A stretch of DNA of 64,000 bases, from NCBI RefSeq assembly GCF_015461805.1, contig NZ_JACVZE010000002.1, forward strand, positions 558,001 through 622,000, given 5' to 3'. This document shows positions 8,412 through 16,982 of the stretch, piece by piece (position 1 is the stretch's first letter; the number at the start of each line of letters is the position of its first letter). Under the pieces are notes generated by a model. The model did not search any database, had not been told where the DNA came from, and saw nothing but the letters and a program-made list of their open reading frames with translations. A program made the position numbers and the translations under genes. The DNA is from Pseudomonas pisciculturae (GTDB lineage Bacteria; Pseudomonadota; Gammaproteobacteria; Pseudomonadales; Pseudomonadaceae).

Positions 8412-8550
8412 TGCAATTTAGTGCACCTGTTACCGGCTTTTTGAGGCTCAGATTGCAATATAGTGCATTTAAGCTTGATCTGCGCACTGAATTTACGCAT
8501 TAAAATGCACTTTAAGTGTTAAAAGCCTTGTAAAAATGCAATTTAATGCA
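8412..8550. promoter_or_regulatory. Array of four operator-like 14-mers upstream of the HipA/HTH operon
   Basis: TGCAATTTAGTGCA occurs at 8412-8425, TGCAATATAGTGCA at 8454-8467, a degenerate inverted copy CGCATTAAAATGCA at 8496-8509, and TGCAATTTAATGCA at 8537-8550. Start-to-start spacings are 42, 42 and 41 bp, about four helical turns, so all sites face the same side of the DNA. The rest of the gene-free stretch 8390-8703 is AT-rich and shows no other clear feature. This resembles the multi-operator arrangement known for hipBA autoregulation. Confidence 0.75.
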
Positions 8551-8703
8551 AAAGCACCTACACCATGATCGGCCAACGGCAGACGCGTTTTTAATCGCAC
8601 CGTACTAGAGACAACTCCCGCAAACCACGGGTCGGTAGCCTGACAGTTATCGCCCCGCCATCCCGCTAAATTCCCGGCCTCATTCATCAGAGGTTGGGAA
8701 TAC

Positions 8704-9984
8704 ATGCACTTCACACATCACAGACTTGTACTGGTCATGGCCTTTGCTCTCAGCGCAGCCAACGTTCAAACCGCGCATGCGCGAGGCGATATGGCTGAGC
8801 TTGCATCCTATGAAGCGCTTGACAGTGAGCAGCACGACTCAGCTCCGATCAAAGCCCCCCTCGTCGACGACTACCTTACCCGGCACGCCACTTCACGCAA
8901 TGGCCTGCAGGTCGCCAAAGTACTGGAGCCCGCGATTAATCGACTGTTGCAATCCGGCGAGTTGTCCCCGGAAGAGATCAAAGAACTGGAAAAAATCGCG
9001 GATGCCCTGACACAGCAGCCCGGGGGGATGGGTGCGGTCCTTGAACAACTGGCCGGCAGCCAAAACGCCAACCTCGCCGCCGCGACGCAAAACACCACAC
9101 AGCAACTCAGCAACCAACTGCTCTCGGTACTGCGCAAACTGCCCACCGACGACGACGGCCACTTTTGGGTACAAGGCCTGGGCAACAGCGCCACCCTCGA
9201 CAAACAAGGTGGCAGTGCCGGCCTCAAACACGGCACCCAAGGTCTGTCTCTGGGCGCCGACTGGGCGCTCGACCACGCCTGGCGGGTCGGTGTGATGGGG
9301 GCAAAAACCACAACCAACCTCGATGCACAACGCTTCTCCGCCGACCTCGACAGCTGGCACCTGGGCGGTTACGCCGTGCATCAGGACGGCCCGCTGGCCG
9401 TGCGCCTGGGGGCGATCTACAGCGACCATGCCGGTCAGAACAAACGCAGCATTCATCTACTCGACTACAAAGAGCAAGTCAGGGGCGACTACTCCGCCCA
9501 AAGCCAGACCGTGTTCTCTGAGCTGGGGTATCAGTTGGGCAGTGGGGACCTCAGCATCGAGCCGTTCGCCGGTCTCGGTTACCAGCGCTATCACCGCGAC
9601 GGTTTCAAAGAAAAGGGCGGTTTGAGCGCGCTGAACGTCGGCTCACAAACCCAACAAAACCTGAACAGCACTTTTGGCCTGCGTCTGGCGACGGTGTATC
9701 GATTCGATAACAGGATGAGCCTCACGCCGCACCTCAGCACCGGTTGGAAACACCTCTACGGCGACGTCGACAGCCGTGTGCGCCAATCCTATCGGGTCGC
9801 CCCAGGGCTCATCGACACCTTCACCATCAACGGCACCGCGCTGGACCGCGATAGCCTGAACATGTCGGCAGGGCTGGATCTGGCCCTGTCACCGCAACAC
9901 ACGGTGGGCCTGACCTACAACGGTGAAGCCGGCACAAACAGCCGCAGCCAGGGCCTGATGGGGCAGTGGCAAATGAGGTTTTAA
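8704..9984 (+). CDS. Autotransporter beta-barrel protein lacking a passenger domain
   Basis: 426 residues. A signal peptide (about residues 1-26, ending QTAHA) is followed by a helical pre-barrel segment (about 60-145, NGLQVAKVLEPAINRLL through an LSxLRKLP-like stretch). A 12-strand-type autotransporter barrel covers about 150-426 (HFWVQGLGN, LGADWAL, WHLGGYAVH, SELGYQLG, and a terminal GQWQMRF ending in phenylalanine, as outer-membrane proteins do). The pre-barrel helix corresponds to the linker that in intact Pseudomonas autotransporters directly follows the passenger. No passenger precedes it here; a passenger-like protein is encoded by the next gene. It acts in the outer membrane. Confidence 0.88.
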   Translation: MHFTHHRLVLVMAFALSAANVQTAHARGDMAELASYEALDSEQHDSAPIKAPLVDDYLTRHATSRNGLQVAKVLEPAINRLLQSGELSPEEIKELEKIADALTQQPGGMGAVLEQLAGSQNANLAAATQNTTQQLSNQLLSVLRKLPTDDDGHFWVQGLGNSATLDKQGGSAGLKHGTQGLSLGADWALDHAWRVGVMGAKTTTNLDAQRFSADLDSWHLGGYAVHQDGPLAVRLGAIYSDHAGQNKRSIHLLDYKEQVRGDYSAQSQTVFSELGYQLGSGDLSIEPFAGLGYQRYHRDGFKEKGGLSALNVGSQTQQNLNSTFGLRLATVYRFDNRMSLTPHLSTGWKHLYGDVDSRVRQSYRVAPGLIDTFTINGTALDRDSLNMSAGLDLALSPQHTVGLTYNGEAGTNSRSQGLMGQWQMRF

Positions 9985-10094
9985 CCTCACCAAACTAAAG
10001 ACGCTTCTCTCATACCAATGGCTGCTGTCCTGACAGCCACCCCCTGCACTTACTGGCTACATTCCGGTCTCCTACACACCTGAGGCCGGAAACC

Positions 10095-11243
10095 ATGTCA
10101 TCGATACTCCCGTTCATGCCTTCCCCCGACACCCTGATGGGGAATGGCATTCGCGCAATGTCGCAATCCGTACCACCGACACCCACACTCAGCCCCAACG
10201 AAACGCCAGCCACCCAAAAGTCTGCGACCCGGGCAGACATCGCCTCCGCCCTGGCGAGCGTGCTCAGCGATCAACCTGCCATTAAGTCCAATGCCCGTTT
10301 CAGTTCTTTCAGCATCACACTCAACAACGGCAAAAGGCCGGACATCGACAACGCTGCCAGACTGATCTCCCCTAAACCTATCGATGGCCCAGCGACCTCC
10401 CTGCGTGGGATCGAAATCACCAACAGCGCAACCGCCAAAACCGTCGGCGAGCGCGATGGTCTTGTCGGCTCCGGCCTGGCGCCAGTCTGGCTGGAAAACT
10501 ACGGCAGCATCACCGGTAGAAATGGTGCAGGCGTAAAACTGGGCGGCGAGCAGGATGACGAAGTGCTCAATGCAGGCCTGATTGGTGGCAGCAAAGGAAC
10601 GGCACTGGACATGGGAGGCGGTAACGACATGTTGCTCGTCAAACACGGCAGCCGCTTCGAAGGCGAGGTTGACGGTGGCACCGGCACCAACCAAGTTCAA
10701 CTGGAGGACGCCAAAGGCGGCCTATTCGAAGGTGCGACGCGGATGCAACACCTGTGGGTCAAAGAAGGCACGTGGACCCTTACCGGTAATGTGGAGGCCA
10801 ACCAGCTAGGCACCGTCGTTAGAGGCGCCGCGCTGATCAATCAGAGCAGCATCGGCGGTTTGATGACCGTCGAGCCCGGCGCTACCTATTCTGGCGGGAC
10901 GGTGGGCAACCTTAACGTCGCAGGCACGCTACAGCTTGGGCCTTCCACGCGCATCGAGCATGACCTGCGCATGCAAGCCGGTTCGACCTTGGCTTTCAAC
11001 CCAGGCTCCGATAACACCCTGAGCGTTGGCAACACCGCCAACCTGAACGGCGCCACGCTGAACCTCCACGTGGCGGATGAAAATGATCTGCCCTCACACC
11101 CCGTGCGCCTCATCAATGCACAACGGGTAGAAGGCCAATTTGCCAATATCACCAGCAACCTGAAAAACGTGACCCCGGAGCTAACCTACAAAGCGCACGA
11201 CGTGTTCGTGACCTTCAGACGCAACGATCCTACTGTCGTCTGA
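10095..11243 (+). CDS. Autotransporter passenger-like beta-helix protein without signal peptide or barrel
   Basis: 382 residues. Residues about 130-370 show repetitive beta-helix features of autotransporter passengers: YGSITGRNGAGVKLGG, NAGLIGGSKGTALDMGGGND, LTGNVEANQLG and GGTVGNLNVAGTLQLG. The protein stops right after AHDVFVTFRRN, which is where a passenger normally joins the pre-barrel linker. The first 100 residues are polar and Pro/Ser/Thr-rich, with no hydrophobic signal sequence. GAGGCCGGAAACC provides a reasonable ribosome site before the ATG. It lies 110 bp after the barrel gene on the same strand. Together the two genes make one complete autotransporter with its halves in swapped order. 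Confidence 0.8.
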   Translation: MSSILPFMPSPDTLMGNGIRAMSQSVPPTPTLSPNETPATQKSATRADIASALASVLSDQPAIKSNARFSSFSITLNNGKRPDIDNAARLISPKPIDGPATSLRGIEITNSATAKTVGERDGLVGSGLAPVWLENYGSITGRNGAGVKLGGEQDDEVLNAGLIGGSKGTALDMGGGNDMLLVKHGSRFEGEVDGGTGTNQVQLEDAKGGLFEGATRMQHLWVKEGTWTLTGNVEANQLGTVVRGAALINQSSIGGLMTVEPGATYSGGTVGNLNVAGTLQLGPSTRIEHDLRMQAGSTLAFNPGSDNTLSVGNTANLNGATLNLHVADENDLPSHPVRLINAQRVEGQFANITSNLKNVTPELTYKAHDVFVTFRRNDPTVV

Positions 11244-11259
11244 CCGCCAAATCCCAGGC

Positions 11260-11286
11260 AAAAAAAAGGGGAGCACCTGCCCCCCC
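11260..11286 (-). terminator. Probable rho-independent terminator for the pycAB operon
   Basis: Read on the minus strand, a G-rich arm (complement of 11280-11286) and CTCCCC (complement of 11268-11273) form an imperfect hairpin, followed by eight T residues (complement of 11260-11267). It lies 33 bp past the pycB stop. The stem has a bulge, so confidence is moderate. Confidence 0.5.
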
Positions 11287-11318
11287 GAGGATTAAACGGT
11301 AGTGTCGAAGGCTAGGGA

Positions 11319-13127
11319 TCAGCCTTCGATTTCAATCAGGATTTCGCCCGGGTTGACCCGGTCGCCCTTGGCCACATGAACGGCGGTCACCTTGCCGGCA
11401 ATGGAGGCCTGCACTTCGGTTTCCATCTTCATGGCTTCGGTGATCAGTACGGCCTGGCCAGCCTTGACCACATCGCCTTCCTTGACCAGCACATCGACGA
11501 TATTGCCCGGCATCGCCGTGCTGACATGGCCTGGCTCAGTGGCTTGCTTGCGCTTGCTGCTGCCACCGCCGACAAACTCGTTGAGCGGTTCGAACACCAC
11601 TTCTTCCGGCATGCCGTCGATGGACAGGTAGAAGTGACGCTTGCCTTCGGCCTTCACGCCAACACCCGTGATGTCGACGCGGTAGCTTTCGCCATGCACG
11701 TCGATGACGAACTCGGTCGGTACGCCTTCGCCACCGGCACGCGCAACACCGCCGGCTTCCGGGATAGGCAACAGCACTTCCGGTGCCAGGGTGCCGGCAT
11801 CGCGTTCTTCGAGGAACTTGCGGCCAATGTCCGGGAACATGGCGTAGGTCAGCACGTCTTCTTCAGATTTAGCCAACGCGCCGATTTCGCCACGCAGCTT
11901 GGTCATTTCCGGCTTGAGCAGGTCGGCCGGGCGTACGTCGATCACTTCTTCGCTGCCAATGGCCTGGCGACGCAACTTCTCGTTCACGGTACCCGGCGCC
12001 TTGCCGTAGCCGCCTTGCAGGTACAGCTTCACTTCGTTGGTGATGGTTTTGTAGCGCTCGCCGGCCAATACGTTGAAGAACGCCTGGGTACCAACGATCT
12101 GCGATGTCGGGGTGACCAGCGGCGGGAAGCCCAGGTCTTCACGCACACGCGGGATCTCGGCCAGCACTTCGCTCATGCGGTTGAGCGCGCCCTGCTCTTT
12201 CAACTGGTTGGCCAGGTTGGAAATCATCCCGCCCGGTACCTGGTTGACTTGCACGCGGGTGTCGACGGCGGTGAATTCGCTTTCGAACTGGTGATATTTC
12301 TTACGCACAGCGTAGAAATACAGGCCGATCTCTTGCAGCAGTTCCAGGCTCAGGCCGGTGTCGAATTCGCTGCCTTTAAGGGCCGCGACCATCGACTCGG
12401 TGCCAGGGTGGCTGGTGCCCCAGGCGAAGCTGGAGATGGCGGTGTCGATATGGTCGGCACCGTTTTCGATGGCTTTGAGTTGGCACATCGCGGCCAAGCC
12501 AGCGGTGTCATGGGAGTGGATGAAGATCGGCAGGTTTTGCTCGGCTTTCAGCGCCTTGACCAGCTCGCCGGTGGCGTAAGGGGTCAGCAGGCCGGCCATG
12601 TCCTTGATCGCGATGGAGTCGCAACCCATGGATTCCAGTTGCTTGGCCTGGGCCACAAAGGCCTCGATGGTGTGCACCGGGCTAGTGGTGTAGGCGATGG
12701 TGCCTTGAGCATGTTTGCCGGCGGCTTTCACCGCTTCGATGGCCACGCGCAGATTACGCACGTCGTTCATGGCGTCGAAGATGCGGAACACATCGATGCC
12801 ATTCACAGCGGCCTTGGCGACGAAGGCTTTGACCACGTCGTCGCTGTAGTGGCGGTAGCCCAGCAGGTTCTGGCCACGCAGCAGCATTTGCAGGCGGGTA
12901 TTAGGCAACGCGGCGCGCAGTTTGCGCAGGCGCTCCCACGGGTCTTCTTTCAAAAAACGTACGCAGGCGTCGAAGGTCGCGCCGCCCCAGACTTCCAGGG
13001 ACCAATAGCCGACTTTGTCGAGCTTGTCGCAGATCGGCAGCATGTCGTCGGTGCGCATGCGAGTGGCCAGCAACGATTGGTGGGCGTCGCGCAGGATGGT
13101 GTCGGTGACAAAGATTTTCTTGCTCAT
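11319..13127 (-). CDS. pycB: Pyruvate carboxylase subunit B (OadA-type carboxyltransferase plus biotin carrier)
   Basis: 602 residues. An HMGL-like carboxyltransferase TIM barrel (TDTILRDAHQSLLATRMRT; WGGATFDACVRFL; active-site region GCDSIAIKDMAGLL) occupies about residues 5-270. The conserved PYC/OADA domain follows, and a C-terminal biotinyl domain carries EAMKMETEV as the biotinylation site. With PycA it converts pyruvate, bicarbonate and ATP to oxaloacetate (anaplerosis). The family is also annotated oadA, but there are no sodium-pump subunits nearby and pycA is adjacent. The ATG at 13127 follows AGGAATATAACA; the frame's GTG at 13142 is rejected. The gene lies 11 bp downstream of pycA. 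Confidence 0.95.
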   Translation of the reverse strand: MSKKIFVTDTILRDAHQSLLATRMRTDDMLPICDKLDKVGYWSLEVWGGATFDACVRFLKEDPWERLRKLRAALPNTRLQMLLRGQNLLGYRHYSDDVVKAFVAKAAVNGIDVFRIFDAMNDVRNLRVAIEAVKAAGKHAQGTIAYTTSPVHTIEAFVAQAKQLESMGCDSIAIKDMAGLLTPYATGELVKALKAEQNLPIFIHSHDTAGLAAMCQLKAIENGADHIDTAISSFAWGTSHPGTESMVAALKGSEFDTGLSLELLQEIGLYFYAVRKKYHQFESEFTAVDTRVQVNQVPGGMISNLANQLKEQGALNRMSEVLAEIPRVREDLGFPPLVTPTSQIVGTQAFFNVLAGERYKTITNEVKLYLQGGYGKAPGTVNEKLRRQAIGSEEVIDVRPADLLKPEMTKLRGEIGALAKSEEDVLTYAMFPDIGRKFLEERDAGTLAPEVLLPIPEAGGVARAGGEGVPTEFVIDVHGESYRVDITGVGVKAEGKRHFYLSIDGMPEEVVFEPLNEFVGGGSSKRKQATEPGHVSTAMPGNIVDVLVKEGDVVKAGQAVLITEAMKMETEVQASIAGKVTAVHVAKGDRVNPGEILIEIEG

Positions 13128-13138
13128 TGTTATATTCC

Positions 13139-14554
13139 TCACAGGCCTGCGTGGGCGGCGATGGCGGCGGCGATGGCCAGGGCCAGCTCTTCGGGTTTGC
13201 GCTTGATCGAGTAGTTGGTCAGCTCAGGGTGGGCTTCAACGAAGCTGGTGTTGAACTGGCCACTGCGGAATTCCGGGTTGCGCAGGATTTCCTGGTAGTA
13301 CGCGGCGGTAGTCTTCACGCCTTGCAGGCGCATGTCGTCCAGGGCACGCAGGCCGCGGTCCATGGCTTCTTCCCAGGTCAACGCCCACACCACCAGTTTC
13401 AGGCACATGGAGTCGTAGAACGGTGGGATGGTGTAGCCGGTGTAGATCGCCGTGTCGGTACGCACGCCAGGGCCGCCGGGGGCGTAGTAGCGGGTGATCT
13501 TGCCGAAGCTTGGGAGGAAGTTGTTCTTCGGGTCTTCGGCGTTGATACGGAACTGCAACGCGAAACCACGGTGCTGGATGTCTTCCTGCTTCACCGACAG
13601 CGGCAGGCCCGAGGCGATGCGGATCTGCTCGCGAACGATATCGATCCCGGTGATTTCCTCGGTGATGGTGTGTTCCACCTGCACCCGGGTGTTCATTTCC
13701 ATGAAGTACACCTCGCCCTCGGCGAGCAGGAACTCCACGGTACCGGCGTTCTCGTAGCCCACGGCCTTGGCCGCACGCACCGACAGGTCGCCGATGTAGG
13801 CGCGCTGTTCAGGGGTCAGTTGCGGGCTGGGGGCGATTTCGATGAGCTTCTGGTTACGACGTTGGATCGAGCAATCGCGCTCGAACAAATGCACCACGTT
13901 GCCAAAGCTGTCACCGAGGATCTGCGCCTCGATGTGCTTGGGGTTGACGATGCATTTTTCCAGGAACACTTCCGCCGAACCGAACGCCTTGGTGGCTTCG
14001 GAAATCACGCGGGGGAAGGCTTGTTCAAGTTCTTCGCGGCTGTTGCAACGACGAATGCCGCGACCGCCACCACCCGAGGTGGCCTTGAGCATCACCGGGT
14101 AACCAATACGGTCGCCTTCGGTAAGGGCTTCGGCGATGTCGGCGACGTTGCCTTCGGTACCGGGGGTGACCGGTACGCCCGCCTTGATCATGCTGCGACG
14201 CGCTTCGGTCTTGTCGCCCATGCGGCGGATGACTTCAGCGGACGGGCCGATGAATTTGATTCCACGTTCGGCGCAGATGTCGGCCAGTTCAGCGTTTTCC
14301 GACAGGAAACCGTAGCCGGGGTGCAGCGCATCACAGCCGGTTTCCACGGCAAGGTTCACCAGCTTGCGCGGGTTCAGGTAACCGGCCAGGGGCTCGGCAC
14401 CAATGCTATGGGCTTCGTCGGCACGTTTGACGTGCAACGCGTGGCGGTCGGCGTCGGAGTAGACCGCGACCGAGCGAATGCCCATCTCGGCGCAGGCACG
14501 CACGATTCGTACGGCAATTTCACCACGGTTGGCGATCAGGATCTTTTTTATCAC
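13139..14554 (-). CDS. pycA: Pyruvate carboxylase subunit A (biotin carboxylase)
   Basis: 471 residues, the expected length for an AccC-type biotin carboxylase. Visible elements: KKILIANRGEIAVRIVRAC at the N-terminus, the ATP-grasp glycine loop MLKATSGGGGRGIRRC, the metal-ligand region EMNTRVQVEHTITEEITG, and the C-terminal domain RINAEDP. It carboxylates the biotin on PycB using ATP and bicarbonate. It is the first gene of the pycA-pycB operon and is divergent from a LysR gene. An AccC of fatty-acid synthesis would be paired with accB instead of pycB. Confidence 0.95.
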   Translation of the reverse strand: MIKKILIANRGEIAVRIVRACAEMGIRSVAVYSDADRHALHVKRADEAHSIGAEPLAGYLNPRKLVNLAVETGCDALHPGYGFLSENAELADICAERGIKFIGPSAEVIRRMGDKTEARRSMIKAGVPVTPGTEGNVADIAEALTEGDRIGYPVMLKATSGGGGRGIRRCNSREELEQAFPRVISEATKAFGSAEVFLEKCIVNPKHIEAQILGDSFGNVVHLFERDCSIQRRNQKLIEIAPSPQLTPEQRAYIGDLSVRAAKAVGYENAGTVEFLLAEGEVYFMEMNTRVQVEHTITEEITGIDIVREQIRIASGLPLSVKQEDIQHRGFALQFRINAEDPKNNFLPSFGKITRYYAPGGPGVRTDTAIYTGYTIPPFYDSMCLKLVVWALTWEEAMDRGLRALDDMRLQGVKTTAAYYQEILRNPEFRSGQFNTSFVEAHPELTNYSIKRKPEELALAIAAAIAAHAGL

Positions 14555-14696
14555 TTGGAAATTCCCTTGAGCCGATTGCTGCGTTCTTCGACCCGCTAGA
14601 CCCGGGTCGGCGCGTGACCAAATGTTTCATGACAGTCGCGAGACACACACTATGCGCAGCGGAGGATTAACAAAAATCAATAATTATTGGGTTGTA

Positions 14697-14714
14697 TATA
14701 AGTAAAGACTTATA
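14697..14714. promoter_or_regulatory. Palindrome between pycA and the LysR gene, candidate LysR site
   Basis: TATAAGT and ACTTATA form perfect 7-bp arms around a 4-bp centre, 36 bp upstream of the LysR start and 140 bp upstream of pycA. It contains a T-N11-A spacing, as LysR-type boxes do, and lies in the only divergent intergenic gap of the locus. Confidence 0.5.
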
Positions 14715-14750
14715 GTTGAGACCATCTGGTTTGGTGAAAGGGCTTGAATA

Positions 14751-15725
14751 ATGCGTAAGTCATTGATGCGCATGACATTGCGTCAATTGCAGATCTTCAA
14801 TGAAGTGTGCGATTTGCGCTCCTATAGCCGCGCCGCCGAGGAAATGTCCCTCACACAACCGGCCGTGAGCCTGCAAATTCGGCAGCTCGAAGAGCTGATC
14901 GGCCAGCCGCTATTCGATTATGTCGGCAAAAAGCTCTATATGACCGAGGCCGCTGAAGCCCTGCAACGGGCCAGCCGCGACATTTTCGGACGCCTGGAAA
15001 ACCTCGACATGCAACTGTCGGACATGCAGGGCTCACTGCAAGGTCAGTTGAAGCTGGCGATTGAATCCAGCGCCAAGTACTTCGTGCCGCACCTGTTTGC
15101 CGCCTTCAAGCGCCAGCACCCCGAGGTGCAGTTGCACCTGACGGTGGTCAACCGCGCTCAAGTGATCCGACGGCTCTCAGACAACCGCGACGATTTGGTG
15201 ATCATGTCCATGGTGCCGCAGGACATGGGCCTGGAATTCCTGCCGTTCCTCAACAACCCGATTGTCGCCGTGGCGCCACTTGATCATCCGCTGAGCCTGC
15301 AAGGCCCGCTGCGCCTGCAAGACCTGGAGCCTTACACGCTGCTGCTGCGCGAGCCGGGGTCCGGGACGCGACTGGCCTGCGAGGAGTATTTCAAGGAAAA
15401 ACGCGTGCACTTCACCCAGACGGTGGAAGTGGCCTCGGCCGAGGCGCAACGTGAATGCGTATGCGCGGGATTGGGCGTGGCCCTTCTGACGCGTCACGCG
15501 GTCAACATGGAGCTGGCCACCGGCGGGCTCAAGGAGCTGCCGGTGGAAGAACTGCCGCTGTACCGCAGTTGGTGCCTGGTGCAGGCCAAGGCCAAGCGCC
15601 TGTCACCAGTGGCCCATGCGTTCCTGGGCTTTATCCGCAGCGAGCGGGCGCAGATCAGCGTGTTGGCTGAGCGTTTCGCTGGGCAGCCACGGGTGCCTGC
15701 CAGTGCAGTTCCGGGTAGTCACTGA
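14751..15725 (+). CDS. pycR: LysR-family regulator (PycR-like)
   Basis: 324 residues. The N-terminal LysR HTH is MTLRQLQIFNEVCDLRSYSR with AAEEMSLTQPAVSLQIRQLE, and a type 2 periplasmic-binding-like effector domain (about residues 95-300) follows. The best overall resemblance is to the CbbR/CysB-like group. It is divergent from pycA in the same arrangement as the PycR regulator of P. aeruginosa, so control of pyruvate carboxylase is likely. An AAAGGG ribosome site precedes the ATG at 14751. Its last 71 bp overlap the 3' end of the small gene on the opposite strand. Confidence 0.85.
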   Translation: MRKSLMRMTLRQLQIFNEVCDLRSYSRAAEEMSLTQPAVSLQIRQLEELIGQPLFDYVGKKLYMTEAAEALQRASRDIFGRLENLDMQLSDMQGSLQGQLKLAIESSAKYFVPHLFAAFKRQHPEVQLHLTVVNRAQVIRRLSDNRDDLVIMSMVPQDMGLEFLPFLNNPIVAVAPLDHPLSLQGPLRLQDLEPYTLLLREPGSGTRLACEEYFKEKRVHFTQTVEVASAEAQRECVCAGLGVALLTRHAVNMELATGGLKELPVEELPLYRSWCLVQAKAKRLSPVAHAFLGFIRSERAQISVLAERFAGQPRVPASAVPGSH

Positions 15726-15852
15726 TGCTCTGGAGCAATTGGCGCTCATCACAGCGGTCTTCGATTGCACGACGGAACGCCATGCGGCGCTGATCTTCCT
15801 GCTGACGACGGGTTTTTACAGCGCTGTTGCTGTCTTCGTAGGGACGGGCCAT
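15655..15852 (-). CDS. PA3496-family small protein (putative envelope integrity protein)
   Basis: 65 residues, very polar and arginine-rich. It opens with MARPYEDSNSAVKTRRQQED, which I recognise as the start of the conserved Pseudomonas PA3496 family; the middle RRMAFRRAIEDRCDERQL is also characteristic. The molecular function is not known. GGGAG lies 7 bp before the ATG. Its last 71 bp run antisense to the end of the LysR gene, so the two transcripts converge and overlap. I see no signal peptide or membrane segment, so any envelope role would be indirect. Confidence 0.8.
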   Translation of the reverse strand: MARPYEDSNSAVKTRRQQEDQRRMAFRRAIEDRCDERQLLQSISDYPELHWQAPVAAQRNAQPTR

Positions 15853-15959
15853 TTCGAGTCTCCCAATGCGAGTACGGGAGCTCAGGATGGGCGCTGGCGG
15901 TTACGGTTTGGCGGCGCGGGGATGACAGGACGATGAATCTTGCAGATATACACTCGGTC

Positions 15960-16057
15960 AAAATGTGGGAGGGGGCTTGCCCCTGATAGCAGTGGATCAG
16001 TCAATGAATCAGGTGACTGATACTCCGCTATCGGGGGCAAGCCCCCTCCCACATTTT
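15960..16057. repeat. REPIN, family A
   Basis: Two inverted copies of the AAAATGTGGGAGGGGGCTTG core flank a short centre. It lies between the small PA3496-type gene and the HexR-type gene and starts about 15 bp before the HexR stop region. Confidence 0.9.
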
Positions 16058-16072
16058 GCTCTGCGTACAGCT

Positions 16073-16939
16073 TTAGTCGTCGAGGGCTTTGACGGATTTG
16101 GGCGACAACCGCAGGCTGCGCAAGCTGCGCTTCACGCTCTTGAGGTGGTTGACCAGGCTCGGCCCACGCGCCATGGCCACGCCCATCGCCAGCACATCGA
16201 TCACCACCAGGTGGGCGATACGCGAGGTGAGCGGGGTATAGATCTCGGTGTCTTCATGCACATCAATCGCCAGGTTGACCGTAGACAGCTCCGCCAACGG
16301 CGTTTGGCTTGGGCACAGGGTAATCAGGGTGGCGCCGCTTTCACGCACCAGGTTGGCGGTGATCAGCAGGTCTTTGGAGCGGCCCGACTGGGAAATGCAG
16401 ATCGCCACGTCGGTAGGCTTCAACGTTACCGCCGACATCGCCTGCATGTGCGGGTCGCTGTAGGCGGCCGCCGTCAGCAACAGTCGGAAGAATTTGTGCT
16501 GGGCGTCCGCCGCCACCGCACCCGACGCGCCGAAACCGTAAAACTCAACACGTTGAGCCTGAGACATGGCCGTCACGGCCTTTTGCAGCTCAATCGGGTC
16601 GAGCTTCTCGCGCACTTCCATAAGGGTGTGCAACGTAGTGTCGAAAATTTTCAGGCTGTAGTCGGCGACGGAATCGTCTTCGTGGATCGCAAACTGCCCA
16701 AAGCTCGCACCGGCCGCCAGGCTTTGGGCCAGCTTGAGTTTCAAGTCCTGGAACCCGGAGCAACCGATGGCGCGGCAAAAACGCACGATGGTCGGCTCAC
16801 TGATGCCCACGCTGTGGGCCAAGTCGGCCATGGAACTGTGCATCACGGCCGCAGGGTCAAGCAGCACGTGATCGGCAACCTTGAGTTCCGATTTGCGTAA
16901 CAGGTGGCGTGACTGGGCGATATGTTGCAACAGGTTCAA
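16073..16939 (-). CDS. hexR: RpiR/MurR-family regulator, HexR-type
   Basis: 288 residues. The N-terminal RpiR HTH contains MADLAHSVGISEPTIVRFCRAIG (key pattern SEPTIVRFCR), and a C-terminal SIS sugar-phosphate domain contains FYGFGASGAVAADAQHKF and CISQSGRSKDLL. HexR proteins repress central carbon genes and are released by 2-keto-3-deoxy-6-phosphogluconate. This copy sits beside the pyruvate carboxylase locus and not beside zwf/edd, so it may be the second RpiR paralogue of Pseudomonas (compare PA5438) and not the classical HexR. A matching palindrome lies 44 bp upstream, implying autoregulation. Confidence 0.85.
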   Translation of the reverse strand: MNLLQHIAQSRHLLRKSELKVADHVLLDPAAVMHSSMADLAHSVGISEPTIVRFCRAIGCSGFQDLKLKLAQSLAAGASFGQFAIHEDDSVADYSLKIFDTTLHTLMEVREKLDPIELQKAVTAMSQAQRVEFYGFGASGAVAADAQHKFFRLLLTAAAYSDPHMQAMSAVTLKPTDVAICISQSGRSKDLLITANLVRESGATLITLCPSQTPLAELSTVNLAIDVHEDTEIYTPLTSRIAHLVVIDVLAMGVAMARGPSLVNHLKSVKRSLRSLRLSPKSVKALDD

Positions 16940-16982
16940 AGGGCAGGACTCTTGTTATGGGCAGGGCCAGGGATGTAGCAAG

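Noticed and set aside
8390..8500. N-terminal extension of the HipA-like protein from ATG 8500
   Set aside because: The extra 37 residues translate operator repeats, no ribosome site is present, and family similarity starts at 8389.
9975..10039. Terminator between the barrel and passenger genes
   Set aside because: Small hairpins (GAGGTTTTAACCTC and GCTGTCCTGACAGC) exist, but neither has a T tract, so read-through to the passenger gene is possible.
11376..14599. Long plus-strand frames (612 and 490 codons) opposite pycB and pycA
   Set aside because: Both are shadows of the carboxylase genes. Their translations are His/Gly/Val-rich without domains.
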